Below are positions 5,751 through 11,761 of a stretch of 11,761 nucleotides of DNA, one piece after another (the stretch's first letter is position 1; the number at the start of each line of letters is the position of its first letter). The position numbers and the translations under genes were made by a program. Source of the stretch: UBA1723 sp045642085 (GTDB lineage: Bacteria > Bacteroidota > Bacteroidia > Bacteroidales > Paludibacteraceae); NCBI GenBank assembly GCA_045642085.1, contig JAZUIF010000092.1, positions 1-11,761 of the forward strand, given 5' to 3'. The notes under the pieces were generated by a model. It was not told the origin of the DNA. It made no database searches and saw only the letters and a program-made list of their open reading frames with translations.

Positions 5751-7715
5751 ATGGAAGCGTTTTCAAGTATAGCACATTTGATTTTGGCGTTGCCATTTTT
5801 GATGTTCCTTTTCCTTGGACTATGTGGCAACAAACTGTTTAAGTCTAATCCAAACGTTGCTGGATGGGTTGGTACTGCAGGTTTGTCTTTAGTAGCTATT
5901 GTCTCTTATTACATTTCAATCAATTATTTCTGGGGTGTAGAAGATGCTTATCACAAGCAGTATATTCTTTTCAACTATGATTGGTTGAAGATGACAGACA
6001 ATTTGGTTATCTCAATTGGATTCATGCTTGATCCAATTTCTGCAATGATGTTGGTTGTTATCTCTACTGTTTCGCTTATGGTTCATATTTATTCTTTGGG
6101 CTATATGCACGGTGAGGAAGGATTCCAGCGTTACTATGCGGTACTTTCATTGTTTACATTTGCAATGATGGGATTGGTAGTCGCAACTAACATCTTCCAG
6201 ATGTACATCTTCTGGGAGCTTGTGGGAGTTTCTTCATTCCTATTGATCAGTTTCTATTTCACAAAACCATCTGCAGTAGCTGCAGCAAAGAAGGCATTTA
6301 TCGTAACTCGTTTTGCTGATATGTTCTTCTTGATCGGTATTTTGATTTTGTCTTTCTATACAGAGACATTCGACTTCTTGAAGTTGACAGCAGTTTCAGG
6401 AGATCATGCCACTTTGGTAAATAATACAATGTGTGGTTTGACATTCTTAGGATTGTCAGTTCCATCAATCGCATTGTTCTTAATTTTCTTAGGTGGTGCT
6501 GGTAAGTCGGCAATGTTCCCTTTCCACATTTGGTTGCCAGATGCAATGGAAGGTCCAACACCTGCTTCTGCACTTATCCACGCTGCAACAATGGTCGTTG
6601 CGGGTGTGTTCTTGGTAGCAAGAATGTTCCCAGTTTACTTCTTTGAGGCACACGATGTTTTGACAATCATCGGTTACATCGGTGCATTCACATCATTGTT
6701 CGCTGCAATTATCGCATGTACTCAGACAGATATCAAGCGTGTGCTTGCATTCTCTACAATCTCTCAGATTGCTTACATGTTTGTTGCTCTTGCAGTTTCA
6801 GGATACGCAAGTCATCATGAGGAGTGCTTGGGTTATACAGCATCAATGTGGCACTTGTTTACTCACGCGATGTTCAAGGCATGTTTGTTCTTGGGTTCAG
6901 GTTGTATTATCCATGCGGTTCACTCTAACGAGATGTCGGCTATGGGTAACCTTCGCAAGTTCATGCCAATCGCTCACATTACATTCTTGATCTCATGTTT
7001 GGCAATCGCAGGTATTCCTCCATTCTCAGGATTCTTCTCAAAAGATGAGATTTTGGTAGCTGCATTCCATAATGATCCAGTTTTGTATGCATGTCAGGCA
7101 TTTGTTGCTGGTCTTACAGCATTCTATATGTTCCGTTTGTATTTCCGTATTTTCTGGTATTCAGAGAATCCAGCTCACGAGCATCACACACCACACGAGG
7201 CACCAATGAATATGAACATTCCTTTGATTGTTCTTTCAGTATTCACTTGCTTCACTTGGTTGGATAAGGTATTCCCATTCTTCCCAGAAAAGATTACTGC
7301 AGATAGAGTAGGATATGAGCTAGAGACTAATTGGACAATTGCAATTGCAAGTATCGTTGTTGCTCTTATTGGTATCGGTATCGCTACTTATTTATATAAG
7401 AATAAGAATGACAAGGCAGACAAGTTTGTTGGATGTTGCAAGGCTACTAAGTGTTTGTTCATCTCAGCAAGCCACAGATTCTATATCGATGAGATTTACT
7501 TGTTCATCACACGTAAGATCATCTTCGGTGGTATCTGTACTGCAATCGCATGGTTCGATCGTCACGTCATCGACGGATTCATGAATTTGTTGGCATGGAT
7601 CTCACGTGAGTTGTCATACGATATTCGTGATGTTCAGAGTGGAAACCTTCAGCAGTATGCATGGAGCTTCTTGATGGGCGTTCTTGCAATTGCGTTGTTT
7701 GCGATTTATTATTAA
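5751..7715 (+). CDS. nuoL: NADH-quinone oxidoreductase subunit L (proton pump)
   Basis: Distal antiporter-like proton-pumping subunit, with a lateral amphipathic helix that runs along the membrane arm. The product has 654 residues, somewhat longer than E. coli NuoL (613). Key residues by comparison with E. coli are all present: Glu156 (FWELVG), Asp190, Lys252 (GAGKSAMFPFH) in TM7, His277 (LIHAATMV), His368, His372 and Lys376 (WHLFTHAMFK), and Lys431-Asp432 (GFFSKDEIL) in TM12. A His-rich loop (HEHHTPHE, about 476-483) follows TM13. The C-terminal part (FDRHVIDG at 602-609, then the last helix) fits the horizontal helix and final TM. No Shine-Dalgarno site is present. It starts 6 nt after nuoK. 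Confidence 0.97.
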   Translation: MEAFSSIAHLILALPFLMFLFLGLCGNKLFKSNPNVAGWVGTAGLSLVAIVSYYISINYFWGVEDAYHKQYILFNYDWLKMTDNLVISIGFMLDPISAMMLVVISTVSLMVHIYSLGYMHGEEGFQRYYAVLSLFTFAMMGLVVATNIFQMYIFWELVGVSSFLLISFYFTKPSAVAAAKKAFIVTRFADMFFLIGILILSFYTETFDFLKLTAVSGDHATLVNNTMCGLTFLGLSVPSIALFLIFLGGAGKSAMFPFHIWLPDAMEGPTPASALIHAATMVVAGVFLVARMFPVYFFEAHDVLTIIGYIGAFTSLFAAIIACTQTDIKRVLAFSTISQIAYMFVALAVSGYASHHEECLGYTASMWHLFTHAMFKACLFLGSGCIIHAVHSNEMSAMGNLRKFMPIAHITFLISCLAIAGIPPFSGFFSKDEILVAAFHNDPVLYACQAFVAGLTAFYMFRLYFRIFWYSENPAHEHHTPHEAPMNMNIPLIVLSVFTCFTWLDKVFPFFPEKITADRVGYELETNWTIAIASIVVALIGIGIATYLYKNKNDKADKFVGCCKATKCLFISASHRFYIDEIYLFITRKIIFGGICTAIAWFDRHVIDGFMNLLAWISRELSYDIRDVQSGNLQQYAWSFLMGVLAIALFAIYY

Positions 7716-7744
7716 CGGAGTATTAATAAAGTAAGTAATATACT

Positions 7745-9301
7745 ATGAATATATTATCAGCTTTTGTAGTCGTATTGCTAGTCATGTTGGTGGTAGTCTT
7801 CTTGATTCCAGGAGAGAAGAAGGATGCTATCAGATGGACAATGGCAGCCGGAGGTTTCGTACTTCTTGGTATGGCAGGCTACTTGGTTCAGGATTTTCTT
7901 GCATGGCGAGAGACTGATTCAGTTTCGCAGTTCTATAATGCAGGTTTGGAGCCTATCACATGGTATGAAGGTGTAATCAACATCACATACGCAGTAGGCG
8001 TGGATGGAGTATCGGTTGCGATGATTATGTTGTCTGCAATCGTTGTAATCACTGGTGTTTTTGCGTCATTCGCAGTTGAGGATAAGTGCAAGGAGTATTT
8101 CTTGTGGTTTATCATGCTTTCGATCGGAGTGTTCGGATTCTTTATCTCAATCGACTTGTTCACAATGTTCTTGTTCTACGAGGTCGCATTGATCCCAATG
8201 TATCTATTGATTGGAGTTTGGGGAAGTGGAGAAAAAGAGTACGCTGCAATGAAGCTTACATTGATGCTAATGGGAGGTTCAGCATTCTTGATGGTAGGTA
8301 TCTTCGGTATCTATTATTTCTCATCAGAGAATGGAGATCTTACATTCAACCTTGTAAAGATTGCTGAGAATGCAGCTATGCCGGTTGAGTGGCAGAGAAT
8401 TTTCTTCCCACTTACATTTGTAGGATTCGGAGTTCTTGGTGCAATGTTCCCATTCCACACATGGTCTCCTGATGGTCACGCTTCAGCTCCTACAGCCGTG
8501 TCAATGCTTCACGCCGGAGTATTGATGAAGCTTGGAGGTTATGGTTGCTTCCGTGTCGCTATGACACTTATGCCAGAGGCTTGCAAAGAGCAGGCTTGGA
8601 TCTTTATCGTATTCACTGGTATCAGTGTTGTTTACGGAGCATTCTCAGCTTGTGTTCAGAACGACTTGAAGTACATCAACGCTTATTCATCAGTAAGCCA
8701 CTGTGGTTTGGTGCTATTCGCACTTTTGATGATGAATCAGACAGCAATGACAGGTGCAATCCTTCAGATGCTTTCTCACGGTTTGATGACAGCATTGTTC
8801 TTTGCTCTTATCGGTATGATCTACGGACAGACACATACACGTGACATCCGTTATCTAGGTGGTTTGATGCAGGTGATGCCTTTCTTGTGTGTATGTTATG
8901 TTATCGCAGGTATGGCTTCTCTAGGACTTCCAGGTTTGTCAGGATTCGTTGCTGAGATGACAATCTTCGTTGGTTCATTCGAGCATGAAGATTTGTTCCA
9001 CAGAGTAATTGTGATAGCTGGATGTACATCAATTGTGATCACTGCTGTATATATCCTTCGTGTAGTAGGAAAGATCTTGTTCGGACCTTTATATAAGATT
9101 GTAAAGGATGGCGACAAATTCTTCTATGAGTCAGAGCACCACGGTGAGACACATCTATATCCACTACGTGATGCAATCTGGTATGAGAAGATCGCTACAG
9201 TTGGCTTGATCGTATCTATCGCAATCATCGGTTTGTATCCACTTTGGATTTCAAATATGATCAGTGAGAGTTTGGCGGCAGTTGCTGCGATGCTTAACTA
9301 A
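7745..9301 (+). CDS. nuoM: NADH-quinone oxidoreductase subunit M, with variant TM7
   Basis: Middle antiporter-like proton-pumping subunit with about 14 helices. The product has 518 residues. Family features are Glu146 in TM5 (FYEVALIPMYLL), PFHTWSPDGH at 236-245, Lys262 in TM8 (GVLMKLGGYG), YSSVSHCG at 314-321, QMLSHGLMTALFF at 341-353, and Glu404 in TM12 (GFVAEMTIF). The oddity is position 231. E. coli NuoM has the pumping lysine Lys234 in the context AVKMP, and NuoL and NuoN of this operon have Lys there, but this protein has Leu (FGVLGAMFPFH; codon CTT at 8435-8437). The frame is intact around it, so this is a substitution and not a frameshift. The gap to nuoL is 29 nt. The gene ends with TAA TAA. 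Confidence 0.96.
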   Translation: MNILSAFVVVLLVMLVVVFLIPGEKKDAIRWTMAAGGFVLLGMAGYLVQDFLAWRETDSVSQFYNAGLEPITWYEGVINITYAVGVDGVSVAMIMLSAIVVITGVFASFAVEDKCKEYFLWFIMLSIGVFGFFISIDLFTMFLFYEVALIPMYLLIGVWGSGEKEYAAMKLTLMLMGGSAFLMVGIFGIYYFSSENGDLTFNLVKIAENAAMPVEWQRIFFPLTFVGFGVLGAMFPFHTWSPDGHASAPTAVSMLHAGVLMKLGGYGCFRVAMTLMPEACKEQAWIFIVFTGISVVYGAFSACVQNDLKYINAYSSVSHCGLVLFALLMMNQTAMTGAILQMLSHGLMTALFFALIGMIYGQTHTRDIRYLGGLMQVMPFLCVCYVIAGMASLGLPGLSGFVAEMTIFVGSFEHEDLFHRVIVIAGCTSIVITAVYILRVVGKILFGPLYKIVKDGDKFFYESEHHGETHLYPLRDAIWYEKIATVGLIVSIAIIGLYPLWISNMISESLAAVAAMLN

Positions 9302-9316
9302 TAAAAAATTACAACT

Positions 9317-10759
9317 ATGAATTTAGATTATAGTCAGTTTTTATCAATGGGTCACGAGGTTTCACTCGTAGCTGTATTGGTTGTCCTTTTGCTAGCTGAT
9401 CTTATCATCAAGAATAAAAAGGCGTTCCAATACTTGGCCATTGCTGCGTTTGCGTTGCATACTATTGCCGGTTTCTCTGTTTATGCCGACATGGCACAAG
9501 ATGCTTTCTCCGGAATGTACGTTTCAGGAGCGGCTCAAACATTGGTTAAGAATATTCTTAACATCGGTACTTTGATCGTGTTCTTCTTCACTTTCGAGTG
9601 GAACAATAATGAGAATAAGAATGGAGTGGGAGAGTTTTATTTCTTGACTCTTTCGACATTGATCGGTATGTACTTTATGGTGTCTGCCGGAGATTTCTTA
9701 TTCTTCTACATTGGTCTTGAGACTGCATCTATTCCAATGGCTGCTTTGGTTGCTATGAATAAGAAGGGTAGTGAGGGTGTAGAGGCAGCTGCTAAATACA
9801 TCTTGACAGCATCATTCTCTTCAGGAATCATGTTGTTTGGAATCTCTTTGATTTACGGTGTATGTGGTTCTCTATATTTTGATGAGGTTCAGACTGCATT
9901 TGCAAATGTTACTCCATTGCATATCTTTGCTTTGATTTGCTTCATCGCTGGTGTTGGTTTCAAAATTTCTCTTGTACCATTCCATTTCTGGACAGCAGAT
10001 ACATATCAGGGAGCTCCTACAGGAGTTACTGCTTACTTGTCTGTTGTTTCTAAGGGAGCTGCAGTGTTTGCATTCATGTGTATCCTATACAAAGCATTTG
10101 CTTCTGAGCCTGATGTATGGCAGAACATTCTATGGTGGTTGATTGTAATCACAATCACAATCGGTAACTTGTTTGCTATTCGCCAGAAGAATTTGAAGCG
10201 TTTCTTGGCATTCTCTTCAATATCTCAGGCAGGTTACATTATGTTGGGTGTTTACGCATCTTCACAGATTGGTATGTCGAGCACAATCTACTACATCTTG
10301 ATCTATACGTTCACTAACCTTGCAGCATTTGGTATCATTTCTGCAATCGAGAACAAGACAGGTAAGGTAGGTATGGATGACTACAATGCACTTTACACAA
10401 CTAATCCTAAGCTTGCATTCGCAATGACCCTTGCAATGTTCTCACTTGGTGGTATCCCTCCATTTGCAGGATTCTTCAGTAAGTTCTTTATCTTTGCTTC
10501 AGTAGCAGAGTCTAAGGTGCTTAGTGATTATGTGTTGGTGTTCTTGGCATTGCTTAACACAATCATCTCACTTTACTACTATTTGTTAGTTGTAAAGGCG
10601 ATGTTCATCAACAAGAGTGAGTCTCCAATTGAGACAATCAAGATTGATATGATGAGCCGTATTGCACTTTTGGTTTGTGTAGTAGCAATCCTAGTAATTG
10701 GATTCATCAGTGCTGTTTACATGAACATTTATGAAGTTAGTTTCGGTTTCGCAAACTAA
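9317..10759 (+). CDS. nuoN: NADH-quinone oxidoreductase subunit N (proton pump)
   Basis: Proximal antiporter-like proton-pumping subunit, next to NuoK. The product has 480 residues, close to E. coli NuoN (485), with about 14 helices. Key residues match the family: Glu135 in TM5 (YIGLETASIP), Lys216 in TM7 (VGFKISLVPFHFW), Lys246 in TM8 (SVVSKGAAV) and Lys389 in TM12 (GFFSKFF). The motifs APTGVTAYLS (233-242) and FLAFSSISQAGYIMLG (296-311) are typical. It is the last nuo gene, starts 15 nt after nuoM without a Shine-Dalgarno site, and is followed after 19 nt by a strong terminator. Confidence 0.97.
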   Translation: MNLDYSQFLSMGHEVSLVAVLVVLLLADLIIKNKKAFQYLAIAAFALHTIAGFSVYADMAQDAFSGMYVSGAAQTLVKNILNIGTLIVFFFTFEWNNNENKNGVGEFYFLTLSTLIGMYFMVSAGDFLFFYIGLETASIPMAALVAMNKKGSEGVEAAAKYILTASFSSGIMLFGISLIYGVCGSLYFDEVQTAFANVTPLHIFALICFIAGVGFKISLVPFHFWTADTYQGAPTGVTAYLSVVSKGAAVFAFMCILYKAFASEPDVWQNILWWLIVITITIGNLFAIRQKNLKRFLAFSSISQAGYIMLGVYASSQIGMSSTIYYILIYTFTNLAAFGIISAIENKTGKVGMDDYNALYTTNPKLAFAMTLAMFSLGGIPPFAGFFSKFFIFASVAESKVLSDYVLVFLALLNTIISLYYYLLVVKAMFINKSESPIETIKIDMMSRIALLVCVVAILVIGFISAVYMNIYEVSFGFAN

Positions 10760-10778
10760 TATTAACTAGTTATTATTC

Positions 10779-10813
10779 AGTGACACTTGCTGCAAAGGCA
10801 GGTGTCACTTTTT
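10779..10813 (+). terminator. Intrinsic terminator closing the nuo operon
   Basis: AGTGACACTTGC (10779-10790) pairs with GCAGGTGTCACT (10798-10809) over 12 bp with one G-T pair and a 7-nt loop (TGCAAAG). A T run follows (10809-10813). This is a classic rho-independent terminator 19 nt after the nuoN stop. The T run touches the ATG of the next gene. Confidence 0.88.
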
Positions 10814-11761
10814 ATGTATATCAAGTTGAAACAGATTAAAAGCATACTCGGATTTGTTGTTCCACTTTTGTTAAGCGTAGCTATCCTTTATTATATCTAT
10901 TCAGATGAAAATTGGGATGAGCAGATTGCTTATATCAAGAATGCGAATTTCTTTTGGCTATTGTTGCCTGTGTTATTGGCTTTGCTAAGTAATCTTTTCA
11001 GAGCTTTAAGATGGAAGATGTTGATCAAAGCATCTGGTCTTGAAGTCACTTTGACTAATTCATTTTTGGCGGTATTAGTCGGCTACTTCGCAAATTTCAT
11101 ATTGCCACGCGCTGGTGAGGTTGCAAGATGTGGAGTGTTAAAGAAATATTCAGGATTGTCATTCACTACTATTTTAGGAACAGTAGTCACAGAAAGAATA
11201 TTTGATGTGATAATGACAGCCATAATCATGATGCTCGCTTTTGTCTTAGAATTTGGAATGCTTTCTTCGTTGGTTGAAGATGCCGATCTTTCGTCGAAAC
11301 TATTATCTATCATTACGAATCCATTCATAATTGTGATCTTGGCTATTTTCGCAGTAGCATTTTTTGTCTTTCTAAGATTTAGAAATCAAAGCAAGTTGTA
11401 TGCGAAAGGAGTGGAGAGTCTAAGAAAATTCAAATTAGGAATGTTATCTGCGAAGGATGTCGACAATAAATTTCTGTTTGGATTATATACTGTTTTAATA
11501 TTTGCATGCTATTATTTGATGCTCCATTTCAGTTTCTGGGCGTTTGACTTCACTAAAGAAATCAGTTTCTCCCAAGGGTTGGTTATTTATGTGATGGGAG
11601 CTTTGGGTATTATTGCCCCCGTTCAGGGAGGTATTGGAGCATGGCATTTTATGACAATTCAGGCTTTGATTTTTTATCTTGGTGAATCAATTGCACCTGA
11701 GGCTAAAGCATTTGCTTTGGTAGTGCATTCTGTTCAAACAATACTTGTGTATATTGGTTGC
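10814..11761 (+). CDS. Flippase-like membrane protein (LPG_synthase_TM / UPF0104), 3' end cut by window
   Basis: The frame runs open to the window end (316 codons, no stop). The protein is a multi-pass membrane protein of the family known from the membrane domain of lysylphosphatidylglycerol synthase, often called flippase-like or UPF0104/YbhN. Visible signatures are a first helix at about 10-28, the NLFRALRW segment near residue 60-67, NFILPRAGEVARCGVLKKY at about 94-112, VVTERIFDV at about 122-130, and IAPVQGGIGAWHF at about 268-280. The cytoplasmic aminoacyl-transferase half of MprF is not part of this length class (usually about 320-350 residues), so only a few residues are probably missing. 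Substrate is unknown; lipid or lipid-linked sugar transport is an inference. ATG 10814 abuts the terminator T run, with no Shine-Dalgarno site. TTA, ATA and AGA codons look more frequent than in nuo, consistent with a less expressed gene. Confidence 0.82.
   Translation, partial: MYIKLKQIKSILGFVVPLLLSVAILYYIYSDENWDEQIAYIKNANFFWLLLPVLLALLSNLFRALRWKMLIKASGLEVTLTNSFLAVLVGYFANFILPRAGEVARCGVLKKYSGLSFTTILGTVVTERIFDVIMTAIIMMLAFVLEFGMLSSLVEDADLSSKLLSIITNPFIIVILAIFAVAFFVFLRFRNQSKLYAKGVESLRKFKLGMLSAKDVDNKFLFGLYTVLIFACYYLMLHFSFWAFDFTKEISFSQGLVIYVMGALGIIAPVQGGIGAWHFMTIQALIFYLGESIAPEAKAFALVVHSVQTILVYIGC

Noticed and set aside
8401..8470. Possible frameshift or sequencing error causing the missing NuoM TM7 lysine
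   Set aside because: The reading frame and family motifs are continuous on both sides (FVGFG before, PFHTWSP after), so it is a simple residue difference.
1..11761. CRISPR array, prophage, insertion sequence or defence system
   Set aside because: No repeat-spacer pattern, transposase, integrase or defence-gene motif is seen on either strand. Nearly all of the window is an ordinary respiratory operon.

Overview
The window carries a complete, single-strand nuo operon for a respiratory complex I (NDH-1), in the order nuoA-B-CD-H-I-J-K-L-M-N (599-10759). It is preceded by about 600 bases of very AT-rich non-coding DNA. It is followed by a strong intrinsic terminator and the start of an unrelated membrane-protein gene that runs off the 3' end. 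The fused nuoCD, the absence of nuoE, nuoF and nuoG, the mostly SD-poor A/T-rich start regions and the moderate GC content of the genes all point to an anaerobic member of the Bacteroidota, most likely order Bacteroidales. The genus cannot be fixed from this sequence.

Layout. Positions 1-598 contain no convincing gene. They hold AT-rich DNA, one 11-bp inverted repeat (arms 238-248 and 333-343), a locally GC-richer segment with two overlapping small hairpins (441-475), and a weak candidate for a Bacteroidetes-type promoter (518-551). The ten nuo genes are packed tightly: nuoA/nuoB overlap by 10 nt, nuoB/nuoCD by 1 nt, and all other gaps are 1 to 29 nt. A 12-bp stem followed by a T run (10779-10813) closes the operon. 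The next gene begins at 10814, directly against the T run. It encodes a flippase-like (LPG_synthase_TM / UPF0104) multi-pass membrane protein, of which 316 codons are present.

How the genes work together. NuoB, NuoCD and NuoI make the peripheral connecting arm, which carries FeS clusters N2, N6a and N6b and the quinone pocket. NuoA, H, J, K, L, M and N make the membrane arm, with the antiporter-like pumps NuoL, M and N. The NADH-oxidising module (NuoEFG: FMN, NADH site and most FeS clusters) is missing, and there is no space in the operon where it could have been lost recently. Electrons must therefore enter NuoI from another donor, such as ferredoxin or flavodoxin, or from a subunit encoded elsewhere. 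This 11-subunit form (counting C and D separately) is known from Bacteroides and some other lineages, so it is not a new system.

The point most worth a second look is in NuoM. The lysine of TM7 that is central to proton translocation in NuoL and NuoN, and in E. coli NuoM (Lys234), is a leucine here. All other key charged residues of the three antiporter-like subunits that I checked are present.
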